This document shows, one piece after another, positions 14,164-25,149 of a DNA stretch of 64,000 nucleotides. Location: contig NW_026515482.1 of NCBI RefSeq assembly GCF_014898815.1, positions 1,240,001-1,304,000 of the forward strand, in the 5' to 3' direction. Origin of the DNA: Panonychus citri (lineage: Eukaryota; Arthropoda; Arachnida; Trombidiformes; Tetranychidae). The notes below the pieces were generated by a model. The model made no database searches. It had not been told where the DNA came from and was given only the letters and a program-made list of their open reading frames with translations. How positions within the stretch are numbered: position 1 is the first letter of the stretch; the number at the start of each line of letters is the position of its first letter. A program made the translations under genes and the position numbers.

Positions 14164-14753
14164 GCAATCAATTTAGGATAACAATTTAATTCTCATTCTG
14201 TAAATATTTCCTCATATTCATTGATAATCCCAATATATATCAAAGATATAAATGGATTGTCATTCATACTCAACTTTGTTTTCATCATCAAAAAAAACTT
14301 CATCTCATCCATTGACCACCATTAATTAACAATCAATTGTTTACAATCTAATAAACAATTTGATAACGATATATATTATCAATAACAATCAACAACACTT
14401 ATCCAAATTAAGTGTTCAAATAAATGTTTTTAACTACTTTTCAAAGGTTAATAATCATCATCATCAACAACAACAACAACCATTTGCCTTAACCATCAAA
14501 ACACAATTAAAAGATTAAGGAAAACATTCAACTCTAAGCAATTTAAATTTGGCATCAACAATTTGATTGATCACAATTAAGTGCATTAATGTATCAAATT
14601 AATTTAATTACCCATAGACCGTAATTGTGAAAACTAATCTAACAACAAATTAGATTATTAATATATTTTGGTTAAATTGTCTCTCCAATTGGAAGCATTT
14701 TCTGTAAATCGAACTGAAAAACAAAAAGTTCTAATTTTCTACTTTTGTAATAA

Positions 14754-14791
<38 letters not shown>

Positions 14792-15390
14792 ATTTCCTTT
14801 TGCTTCCTTTTATCATCCTCGTCAATCTGATCTTCCCTTTTACCTCAATCGATCTGAAAAACAATCAATTAATTTGAGAAAATAAATAGAAAACAATTTT
14901 TTTATTCTACCCGAAAATTGTCGTTATTATTTACGAACATGGGAAAACAATTGCAAGTGAATAAGTCGATGAAGTTTCGAGCGATTCGATCAGGTCACTT
15001 TGAGACGATTCTCAACTTTACGATTTGTCTTTTAATTTTTTCGTTTTCTTTCAACTTTCTTTTTATATCTCAAAGCAAAACACGAATCCCAATGTAACTT
15101 TTGAATGTGTTTTCGCAAATAACCATAGTTGAAACTTTCGTATGAACAAAAACAACATCGAAGTGTAATTTTCTCCCGTTGTCGAATGTGACTTTCTACA
15201 GTATATTGATGTCCTTGGAAAGGTGTACTTTTCCTACAGAATCCACAGAGACACTTATAGAGATGACGTCCTGGTCTACAGATTTTCTTTATTTCGGCGA
15301 AATGTTCCTCCGGGTTTAGGTACTGTGAACCTTTTCGAATGAACAAAAGAAAAGTTTTCGCAATTCGATTTTTCTTTCTCCCTCCAATCT
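14159..15390. repeat. Duplicated block A, copy A2
   Basis: Direct repeat partner of 10573-11761. Here the block continues into the complete zinc-finger gene, so A2 holds the intact right-hand end and A1 the intact left-hand end (the receptor gene). A plain receptor - A - zinc-finger order was probably ancestral. Confidence 0.9.
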
Positions 15391-15670
15391 TGATCAATTT
15401 GAACAGATCTCGATTTATTAACAAGGGTTCTCGAAGTGTTTCAATTTTCTTTGCATTTTCCAATAAAGATTTCGCCGATGATGATAGTCCAAGTCTGGAA
15501 AATTTTCTCATCACGAGTTTGTTATTATTATTATTATTATTGTTCTCATCTATATTTTCAGCCACTTCCTCATCATTATTATCCACATCACTACGTTGAT
15601 CAACAAGACAATTAACTTTTTCCATGTTGTTATATAAGAAAACACCACAAACAAACTGAACAATTAACAC
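15032..15670 (-). CDS. Small C2H2 zinc-finger protein
   Basis: Single-exon ORF of 212 codons, or 197 if the Met at about 15625 is used. The second Met seems the more natural start because the first 15 residues are hydrophobic and unlike the rest. The N-terminal half is acidic with a run of Asn residues coded by AAT repeats. The C-terminal part has one canonical finger, C-x2-C-x12-H-x4-H, near the end, preceded by a degenerate Cys/His cluster that could be a second finger. A Lys/Arg-rich tail follows. It probably binds nucleic acid in the nucleus; no target or named orthologue is recognised. A truncated copy lies at 11418-11761. Confidence 0.6.
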   Translation of the reverse strand: MLIVQFVCGVFLYNNMEKVNCLVDQRSDVDNNDEEVAENIDENNNNNNNNKLVMRKFSRLGLSSSAKSLLENAKKIETLREPLLINRDLFKLIKIGGRKKNRIAKTFLLFIRKGSQYLNPEEHFAEIKKICRPGRHLYKCLCGFCRKSTPFQGHQYTVESHIRQREKITLRCCFCSYESFNYGYLRKHIQKLHWDSCFALRYKKKVERKRKN

Positions 15671-16037
15671 GGAATTGTATTGGACTGGAACAATTTAGAA
15701 AACAATCACTGACTGGTCACCACTTATTTCTTGTGTCGATCAATCAAACTAATTCGTTTTCCTATCAATAAATTCACAGAGATTAAGAGATTAGATTAAC
15801 AATCAAAGGACTTGATAAGCAATTTTCGTTTCGACTGTTAAGTTAATTGTTTCTTGATCTTTCGTCGCTATTTATTTTCACACGAGAATTGTTATCAATT
15901 TAATCTGATTGTTTACTCTTGATAATATTTATATAAATATAAAAGTACAACTATTTAAATAGAATTGATTTATTAACGAGATTACAGTTGTAAATATCGA
16001 GAGAGAAAAAAATTATCAATGAAAAAAAATGTTATAA
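15671..16037. other. Gap between zinc-finger and chitin-binding genes
   Basis: 367 AT-rich bases. This should hold the 5' region of the zinc-finger gene and the 3' end of the chitin-binding gene, both on the minus strand. No ORF or RNA gene is seen. Confidence 0.6.
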
Positions 16038-18574
16038 TTATGATGAAGATGCGACAAGACTATAACGGTTGTTGGCATCAATTGTGTTTCCATAATAATT
16101 TTCACTGTGAAAGAGATTAAAATACAAACAATTAGATTATTAGATTAGGTGATTAGTGTTGGAATTGATTTTTGATTAAAGTTATACTCACCATCCTCTG
16201 ACATTTTTAGGATTATCACAAGCGCCTGTTTCTGAATTGAAAACGAAACCATCATCACAGCCTAATAATCGTGGTGTCCTTGGTCCCGATGGGTCAGTTG
16301 TGACCGGGATACAAGCGTACAACATTTTACAATCAGTTGGATGAGCGTATCTTGGATTACCAAATAACTGTAATTCCCGTTGGGTTGCTGGGGGACAAGT
16401 GAATCCTAATAATGCTTCAGCTGGACATTCGGGTGTGTTTTCAGGCCAATCGCAGTTACCGTTCACTCGGTTGTAGGCCAATCCTGAGGCACACGATTTG
16501 ACATGAGCTTCACCGTTACCACATTCAATGAAACGGGTACAGTCTCGAGGGTCAGGGAACATACCATTTTGTCGTGGACACTCACCGGTGGGTTTAGGAG
16601 GTTCTATTAGAATAGATGGAAAGAAAATTGAATTAATCGATTAAATCAAATGATCCAATGATCGAATGATTAGTTGATTGGAATTGGAATAAAGTAAAAA
16701 AGTAAAATGAAGAATTAAAAACTTTTCTTCCGATCGAATCACGAACGAACAAGTTTTCATCGTCATCTAAAATTATATCTAAATTACAACTTTAATTGTA
16801 AAAGATCAGATAATCAAGGTATTAATTGCCGTGAGAAACAGACTGATTAACAAGAGGTTTAGTTGTATGATTAACTAAACTTGATTAATTGATCTTTAAA
16901 GACAAAAGCGACTCGCGGAATGAAATTAAATGAATAACAATCAACTTACGAAGATTTGGTCGGTTTGAACAATCAATTCCGAAAGGTAATTCACACTTTA
17001 ATCTTGATGGATTACCATATTCATTGAAGACTAATCCATCATCACATAATCCTTCATTGACCACTTGACCATTCTCACAGATATAATAACGATCACATTG
17101 AGATTCGTGAGCAAAATAACCAGTTCCACGTCCACCTCCGCATTGTGAGGCCACTAAATTAAGGATTGACCATCAAGATAATTAAAAGGAGAAGATAAGA
17201 AATAAATAAAAGTGTTAAATTGTAATTAATTTAAATTGTTCTCAATCAAATGAAAACTCAACCAACACACAAAACAAAAGTGGTTGTTACATGTAAACAT
17301 AAATACTAAACATAAACAAGAGGGTAGCAATTAACTGATCCTTTTTGCTTAATAATCACTTGTTAAATTGTAAGTATTTTTAGGATTGTTGATTGTTGAT
17401 GATTACGATTATGATTAAATGATGAGTAACAATTAGATAAACAGAATGTTAATCATTTTTCTCATAAAAACAAATTGGTATCAAACAAAAAGGTGGATAT
17501 TTAAAGTGTTACGATTTCTACCAACAAGATTGTGTTCTCGTTTTTAATAATGAACTAAATTAAAATCATAACGATAATAAATTAGTTTATTATTAAATAG
17601 CTGGAGGGTTAATTGTTTTTCACTTTAATTGGAACCTTTTTCTCATAACTTTCAACCTTTTTGGGTTCAAATTGTAGGTGATAAGTCAATAGATGAGAAT
17701 AAGTTTCTCTCTCTCTCTCTCTGATTCATCCTTGTTTTTTGATTGCTTACAATTTACATAAATTGTTGGTGATTAAGATGAGGATATGAGTGAAATGTGG
17801 GAAATGGAACAATCAATTGATTATGACAATTTAACAATTAGATGGAGAAAAAGGTTTCACTGATTTATCTCAATTCTATCAACGATTTCCTTGTTTAAAA
17901 TGATAATGATGGTGATTAAGGGACAATAATAATGGTTTCTGTTGATTATTGATTGTTAAATTGTCTTGAAACTATCAATTTTTGATTATCAGAACAATTT
18001 ACTGATTCAAGAAATTGGTAATTATATGATTAACTGTCTGGGATTTAAATTAAATTTAAGGTTAGGTCGGGAATTTGATGTTAGTGGTTAACCGATTCAT
18101 GAATGGAAATTGATTTAATATTAATAATACATTAACTGTATTCGTCTTTACCTAATCAATTATCTTTCCAATGATACAACAATTGTTAGTTATTAATTAG
18201 AAATTAATACCACACAGCAATTAAAGACTAATTAGTTAATGGTTCCTATTGAATGTTATGAATCAAGAACAAGAGATTATCAAATTTGATAACAAAATAG
18301 AAAACAATTAACAAAAAATTCACTCTGATCAAACTAATTGAGATCATTTTACAAAAAAAAATCGATAGAAATTGATTGAAGTATTTTAAAAATTGTTAGC
18401 AATTAAAGAAAATTAAATCATCAACTTTTAGAGGGAAAATTATGTAACATTGGAAAAGAAAAAAATTTGGCGCGTTAATCAAATTCGTTAATTGGGAGAA
18501 GAAGAAAAATTAATTAACTTACCTTGTTGGACGATTAAAGTAACAATTAAGGTAATAAGATGAAATTGATTCAT
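16038..18574 (-). CDS. Obstructor/Gasp-like secreted chitin-binding protein
   Basis: Four exons on the minus strand: 18523-18574, 16950-17153, 16192-16603 and 16038-16104, with phases that agree; 244 residues. Exon 1 encodes a hydrophobic signal peptide ending in VQQ. Three peritrophin-A/CBM14 chitin-binding domains follow: one in exon 2 (Cys-rich, CDRYYICENG core) and two in exon 3 (CTRFIECGNG and CKMLYACI cores), each with the six-Cys spacing. The short last exon ends with CENYYG, like the obstructor C-terminus. Obstructor proteins bind chitin in cuticle or tracheal lining and help organise the extracellular matrix. The three-domain layout with a short tail fits the obstructor group rather than gut peritrophins. 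Intron 1 (17154-18522) is 1369 bp long; no other gene was found in it. Confidence 0.88.
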
Positions 18575-20074
18575 TTTGTTAATGGAAAATTAATTTTCGA
18601 TAAATTTGATGACCACTGGACTGAAGTGAAAGTAAAAATGATGAAGAAAAGGGAAGATGCTGGAGATTCATCTCACTTTTTTATCTTCTCTCTCTCTCTC
18701 TCATCATCATTCATCTCCCTTCATGGAATCGTCTTCTTCCTCCCTGAATCTCCATCTTCTTCTCGGTCATCCCACTCTCTCTCTTTCTCTCTCATCATCT
18801 CCTTCCTTTTCGTGTTTTCGTTTTTCAAAACGAAAACTGGATTCATCCAGAAATCACGTTCTTCAATTGCTCTCCTCGAATTTGATTTTCATTTCGATTT
18901 TAATTATAAGGGACAATTAGTGTTCTGATAAATTCTGACCTTGTCTGGACAATCGGTGATCATTAATTTCACTTTTTAATTTTTCGCTACCTTGATGTTT
19001 ATTATTTCCTTCATTGTAACTGTGAGCATCCTCTTCAATTAATTAATCATGATTAGAGTCAAGTCCAAATCGAAACTATTAAAACTAAACCAAACTTTAT
19101 GAACTTTTTAAATCAACTGTTAAAATGTGGGTTTTGACAATTAATTGGAAAACATTCACTTGACCAAACAATTAAAAGATCAACAATCAACCCTCAAAGA
19201 TGATTAAACAATCAAATTAGATTCTCCCGATTGAATTCATATATTGAAAAAAAAAATGAACGATAACATTTCTGTTAATTGTGATTTAATTTTGTGAGAA
19301 AACAAAAACTGACCAATTAAATTGTTAACAACTGGTTAGTTTAATTGTAAATTCTAATTGTATCATCTTCGTGACTTTAACTCTCAATTAATTATTCATT
19401 CTCATAATCTAGATTTAGATTATCTCAATTTAGAATTTAAATTGTTTGTTCAATCAAATTGTCAAACATTTAAATGTAGTAACAATTAATTCAATTAAAA
19501 GCATTTGGTTAATCCAATAAATTATTATTTTCCATTAGAAATCATTTTAAATCCAATTAATTCAAGTATAAATTGCAATTATTTTCACTTTAATTATTCA
19601 TTTATTGTTGTTAACCTAATTGTTGTTCCAAGAGCAATTATAAAATCAACCAAGAAATTAATTGTTTCCTCTTAATTGTAAACAAAGTTTCTAAAAATTA
19701 GAGGAACAGTTTTACTCGTCAACAGAATTAGTTTCATATTCTGGTTTTAATTGTGAGTTTCTTTTGAAAATATAAGCCAATTAGTCTTAATTGTTGCTTC
19801 ATATTTTAAGTTGAGGCTCATCATTGAATTAATTGTCGCATGTTTGTTTTTAAGCCTTGATTTTGTTCAGCAATCAATTAGGATGTTTCTTAAATTAGCA
19901 TTGAAGCTTTTCCTTGGTTAATAAGAAAATCCTTTCTCGCGTTAATTGATTGTTAATCAAATCTTTATCTTGATCTCCCTTGTTCGTATTAATTGAGTGA
20001 AATTTAAATTATTAATCTCATGGTGGTTTATTGTTGCCATCACCGAGAGTCATAACAATCAAATAAATCTGCAA
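18575..20074. other. Intergenic stretch, no gene found
   Basis: 1.5 kb of AT-rich DNA upstream of the chitin-binding gene, with TC-rich patches at 18690-18800. Open frames there (for example 18560-18928) are low-complexity Ser/Phe/Leu readings of the TC repeats. An AATAAA on the minus strand near 20027 may be the poly(A) signal of the small peptide gene to the right. Confidence 0.6.
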
Positions 20075-20179
20075 TCAGTGTTGATAATCATCTGATCCGC
20101 TCGAATCAAGGTCTTCGTCCATCATTATCTCTTGATTGTTTACCCATAGTAACCAAACAATTAATGCCAAGAGCTTCAT
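20075..20179 (-). CDS. Possible 34-residue secreted peptide
   Basis: A short ORF begins with MKLLALIVWLLWV, a good signal-peptide core, followed by an acidic tail rich in Asp and Ser that ends in DDYQH. The ATG directly follows a TGTAG that could be a splice acceptor, so a 5' UTR exon may lie upstream. A minus-strand AATAAA occurs about 45 bases after the stop. Base composition over the ORF is less AT-rich than around it. No family is recognised; it could be a small secreted or neuropeptide-like product or a chance ORF. Confidence 0.35.
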   Translation of the reverse strand: MKLLALIVWLLWVNNQEIMMDEDLDSSGSDDYQH

Positions 20180-20599
20180 CTACATAAAAGTAAACAAAAA
20201 CAAACAATTAAAATGTGAAAAAATAAGAAAAATTGATTTGAAGTGAATCGAAACTTTTGATCGTGATCATAGACAATAAAAAATCAATCATTCTAATGAT
20301 TATTACCTCAACTGATAGTAAATCAAAGAATCAATATATTAGAAGTGAATCAAAAGCATCGTTATAGAGTTGGAATACTCTTTCATAATTTATTCACCTT
20401 TGACCTTGTTATATTTGCCTATTCTCAGTAGAGGTCAGAACTTCAATATTCTTCTACCTTTGGTAGATTTTGTTTACGAATTGACAATTGAATGTTCAAA
20501 TTTGATCTGATTGTTGTGAGAGAATTGGAAGACTTTATCATAGAAAAGTGTAAATTGAATTTACAGGGTCAACAAATGTTCCACATCCAATGGAGATTT
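20180..20599. other. Gap, no gene found
   Basis: 420 bp between two minus-strand ORFs, probably the 3' UTR of the acidic protein and the 5' region of the small peptide. Nothing else is recognisable. Confidence 0.5.
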
Positions 20600-20959
20600 T
20601 CAAGTGGAATCTTGACCTTCCGAATGAGATGAACTTTGGCCTTCTCCGAGTTTTCTTTCACTTGTCACACCTCCGACAACTTCTTTCTTTGAACCAGTGT
20701 CTATCCCAAGGAATTTTTCCATTATACTCTGGTAATCATCCTCTATACTTGGAATATCAATAGTGACCTGCGAAAGCAGTGACGTGAGATCATCCAGACG
20801 TGACATTCGAGCCATTAAATCTTCGATCGCTGAGTCTTTAGTTTCTTCATTCTTTTCTTCCGTCAATTGATCTTTCTCTTCAACAGTTTCCTCTTCATCC
20901 GAGCCATCAGTTGGAACCTCTTTAGAAATTTGTGAAGATTCAGACGGAGAAGTAGACAT
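20600..20959 (-). CDS. Small acidic protein of unknown function
   Basis: 119-codon ORF with no intron seen. The first 50 residues are rich in Ser, Glu and Asp. The central part (about 45-85) is an amphipathic stretch with spaced Leu/Ile/Met (IEDLMARMSRLDDL) that may form a short helix or coiled coil, followed by a Gly/Ser-rich tail. There is no signal peptide or membrane segment, so a cytosolic or nuclear location is expected. The ATG at 20957-20959 lies in AACATGT context. It resembles small adaptor-type proteins, but I cannot assign a family. Confidence 0.5.
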   Translation of the reverse strand: MSTSPSESSQISKEVPTDGSDEEETVEEKDQLTEEKNEETKDSAIEDLMARMSRLDDLTSLLSQVTIDIPSIEDDYQSIMEKFLGIDTGSKKEVVGGVTSERKLGEGQSSSHSEGQDST

Positions 20960-22529
20960 GTTGGTTAACTAATCTTGGAGATTCAGCCAATTTCCGATCA
21001 CAATCTTCAAAATTGATGAAACAAAGAAAGAAAATAAGACATTAATCATTAATCATTAATCACGAAATAGTAAATTATTTACAAAATATTAAAGTTAATG
21101 AAAATGAAGAGATGAAAACAATTCTCAAAATTGAGACTCACCAAAACAAAGGAAATTGAAACAATTGAAGCAAAGAAAGAAAAGAGAGAAGATAATTACC
21201 TAAATAAAATCGATAATTGTGATTGAAGAATCAGTTAAATTGTATAACTGGTTTGGAAATTCAGAATAATCAATCTAATTCGTCAGGAACAATTTCTTAA
21301 TTTAGAAAACGTTGATTAGGTGAAGAGACTGAAAAGAAAATCAGTCAGCTGAAAAAAAGAAGGGAAAAAAAGAGGGAAAAACGAAAACAGGTTAACATGA
21401 ACGTTACAATTTCCATCTTCATTTGTTTACTGTTTTTCTCCTCGGTGGTTACAATTAAAGTCTAAAGGTAAATCATTTTCAACAAATTCTTAATTTATTC
21501 CAATTGATTGTTTTATCTTCACAATTGATTATCCATATTCTATCGGTAATCGAAAGGATCTTTGGAACAATTTAAATCTATTTACCATTAAGATGATTTT
21601 CTCTTTTCTATTCTCTCTTTTTGTTTCTATTCTATTCTATGTTTGTTTACTTGATATTTTGTTCTTTGTTTTAATTTACCCTCGATATTGATTTGATTCT
21701 TTTCTCTTTTTTTGGTTAACCATTAAATCAACTGATTCTCATCTATTCATTTTCTTAGAAATAGAAAAATTACCCTTGGACAATAATAGTGAGTGTGAAG
21801 AAAATAGTTGACGTTGACTATATATTTTTCCATCCATTAGGAACCAGAAAACCGGTTGATTGTTATATTACCTTTTCTAATTCCCGAATGTTAAATACAC
21901 TTGAAATTCTTAATTTGATTTTAATTTCATATTAATAGTTGACGATTTTTTCTTCTTCTTCTACAACTCTCACCTTGATGTCTATTACTAACCAAAATTC
22001 CAGTGTTACATGTTGTATTGTTTTTCTCATCATCCATCTTGATTTACTGATTTATTAACTTGAAATTGTCAAAAATTTTAGATTGTGTGTTATAACTTGT
22101 ACGTCAAGAATTTCTTATTTATACCTGTTTAGTTTCTTAAATTAGCTTTGTGCTTATTTCCTCAATTAATTGATCTCTTATTGAATCTCCATTCTTTCCA
22201 ATATTCTTTTCATTGTTAACTTACCTTTATTTGATTTTCCATCTTATATAATATTTACTTTCACTCTATTAATTTTTCTCTTCTTCCTTTTTTCTTTTCA
22301 TGTCTGATCTTTTGCCCTTCCGTGAATTTGGTGTTTGGATGCTGATTGTTCACTATTAACACCATTAATTGGAATTGGAAACAAATCTTATTCTATCTCT
22401 CTCTTTCTCTTCTCTACAACTTGACCCAATCTCAATTCTTGGTTTTATCTTCCATCATCATCATCATCTTTTATCCTCATTCTTGATCATCTTTTTTTCT
22501 CATCTTTACCTGTTGTTACTCCTCAAGTC
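20960..22529. other. Divergent upstream region, no gene found
   Basis: 1.57 kb between the minus-strand acidic protein and the plus-strand reductase. It should hold both promoters and 5' UTRs. Pyrimidine-rich runs occur at 22380-22500 just before the reductase ATG. No ORF with coding character is seen. Confidence 0.5.
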
Positions 22530-23929
22530 ATGTCCAGTGAGGTGGCAACTGAAGTACCTTTTACAAGACGAAAACGAACAAAACTTGGACAATATTGGGC
22601 AACAATGGGATTCATTTTTCAAATCATTCGTGACATTGATCCTAAATTAAAGTATTTAATTGATACTTTTACTCTTCTCGGTTTAATATGGTCAACAAAA
22701 ACCATCTTCTCACTTGCTGGATCCACTTTGAATGGTAAGTGTCAATGGATTTTACCAATTTTAAGCTCACAGTTTTTTTGACACTTTGTTGGTTCTCTCT
22801 CATTAAAGGTCTTAGAGTGTTTGTTTGGTCTCGATTGTGGAGACTCAATTTGAAAAAGAAATACGGAGAATGGGTCGTCATCACTGGTGCCACCGATGGA
22901 ATTGGTCTGGAATATGCAAGAGAATTTGCTTCTAGAGGTCATTCGTTGATTCTTGTTGGACGGAACGAAACTAAATTAGAAAACGTCAAACGTCAACTAT
23001 CATCGTTAATCTCATCAAATAAAATCGTCACCATTCAAGCGGATTTCAATGATTCTACTCCTGAGGTTAGTGTGAAATAGAAAAAAAAACAAATTCTTTT
23101 CCTTGTTCATGTGATAATTTGGATCAATTTTCTATGTGTTTCAATTAAGCTTTTCAAAAGAATCAGTTCAGAAATTGAACCTTACACTCAAGAGATTGGA
23201 ATATTGGTTAATAATGCTGGTGTCATGTACGAATCTCCAAATCGATTCCTGGATCAACCGGAAGACATGTTATGGCAACACGTTAAAGTGAACATCACTG
23301 GAGTACTTATGATGACTCGAGTTGTACTTCCTGGAATGGTTTCTCGTCGTCGCGGTCTCGTCATCAACATGTCAAGTATCGCTGGTTACAAACCATTGCC
23401 CTTGATGGGTGTTTACTCAGCCAGTAAGGTAAGAATCAATTTCCAATTGAAAATAATTCTTGGATTCAAACCTATGAACTGATTTGCTATTTTTCTCTAT
23501 TCTGTCAAATTCTGAATTTGGTTAGAAATTCGTTGAATGGTTCAGTGAAACTTTAGACTACGAATATTGTAAAAGTCATAATATCGATGTTCAAACTTTG
23601 GTTCCTTCTTACATTTCCACGAAAATGGTCAAATGGAGTAACTTCCTTCAGAAACCAAATATCACCACTCCCGATGCTCGGACATTTGCTCGATCAGCTA
23701 TCGCTACAATCGGTGAGTTAATCATGCATTTTAATTGGCGATCAATGTGTTAACCTTTAACTTTAATTATCTTTTTAAAGGTCGATCCAAATTTACTACT
23801 GGATATTGGACTCATGGTCTTCAATGGTTCGCATTTGATTGGTTGACACCATCTTGGATTTATTCATTCATAAGTTGGAATTACCTGAGAAATTTAGATT
23901 CCAGTGGTCGTCGGGCAAAAGACACGTAA
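22530..23929 (+). CDS. HSDL1 / 17-beta-HSD12-like short-chain dehydrogenase
   Basis: Five exons: 22530-22734, 22809-23065, 23150-23428, 23526-23712, 23781-23929; all phases agree and give 358 residues. SDR motifs are all present: cofactor loop TGATDGIG, NNAG, the active-site Ser region (NMSSIAG) and YSASK with catalytic Tyr and Lys. The C-terminal TTGYWTHGLQ stretch is typical of HSDL1, and the N-terminal hydrophobic segment fits membrane attachment. HSDL1 in vertebrates is called inactive because the Tyr is replaced; here the Tyr is kept. The closest alternatives are very-long-chain 3-oxoacyl-CoA reductases (HSD17B12/KAR), which act in the ER in fatty-acid elongation. I favour HSDL1 by the C-terminal similarity. 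The substrate cannot be told from the sequence. Confidence 0.85.
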
Positions 23930-25149
23930 TTTAGGTGACAATTAATCAAAGTACATTCCAGATCACTAATCATTATTATCGAATTCAATTGAATATATCT
24001 CAATACACTCGTTATACTTTTGTGATTAATTAGGAGGAATCGTGATGATTAACTACTTTATCGTAAATTACTAAATTAATTTACCAATCAAGATTCGAAT
24101 CAAATCAATAATAAAGTTACAATATCGTTGATTTGATTACAATCTATTTTCACCGTGTCTACTTTTTGGTCACTCGAGCAGCTAATTAATGTCAACTAAT
24201 TTTTAATAAGTATATTTTTATACTCACACAATCAGAAATTTAACAATTAATCGCACCTTAATACTGTCACAAATTTATCGAAATGAAAAATTAAACGAAA
24301 TCTTTTTTATAAAAAATAATTAGTTTTCCAAATTTGTCCATTGTACTAATATTTGTTTGATTAACCACAATTTCGGACCCAAAATTTAAGGTCAATTCAT
24401 TTTTGATTAAACTAAAGGTAATATTTTCTATTCTGTTTTAGCCCAAAAAATTTGCTCAAAAAGGTTTTGCTGAAAGTGAATTTGCTCAATTTACCCATCT
24501 AAAGATTAAAAAATTAGAATTAAGTGATTAATCAATTGACCAATTAATGGTTTGTTTGTTTTACTTCAAAGATTGTTGCCGATAAATATTGGAGTGAGAT
24601 GAACAAAATTCTGTTCGATGACTTGAAATTGTCATGCTTTTTTTAAATTCTAATTTTTTAACGAAGACAAAACAATTAACCGAAAGATTGACTATTTAAT
24701 TAGAAGCATTGGTGTGTAGACGAAGACTGAAGTTTTTTTCTTTTCCTTTCCAAATTAACGTTTAATTTGATATTTTGATATCTCTTTCTCTCTCTGAATC
24801 TTTTTGTTGGTAACTTGTTCTTTACCTGAATAGTTTGATTGTGAAAATAATCCAAATATCATCAACTTGGATGTCCAAACAATTTAATCGCACCTTAATA
24901 CTGTCACAAATTTATCGGAATGAAAAATTAAACTAAATCATTTTTATAAAAAATTAGTTTTCCAAATCGTCAATTTAAACAACAAATTTCATCAAAATTT
25001 ATCGCTTCTTTTAATTACATATGTGCACAGAGAATTGACTTTGTAAATACATTCACTTGTCTGATTAAAATGTATTTGGACTTTGTAATAATTAATAGTT
25101 AAGCTTTTTTGATGATCGTTTTTTAAAGTGTACATTTCAATTTCAACAA
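23930..25149. other. Intergenic stretch between convergent genes
   Basis: 1.2 kb between the convergent reductase and folate dehydrogenase genes. It is part of block B, which is repeated inverted at 11761-14074. An internal direct repeat of about 90 bases begins with TAATCGCACCTTAATACTGT at 24248 and again at 24886. No gene is seen. Confidence 0.7.

Noticed and set aside
18560..18928. Plus-strand ORFs over the chitin-binding gene's first exon and upstream TC repeats
   Set aside because: Low-complexity Ser/Leu/Phe readings opposite a real exon and microsatellite.
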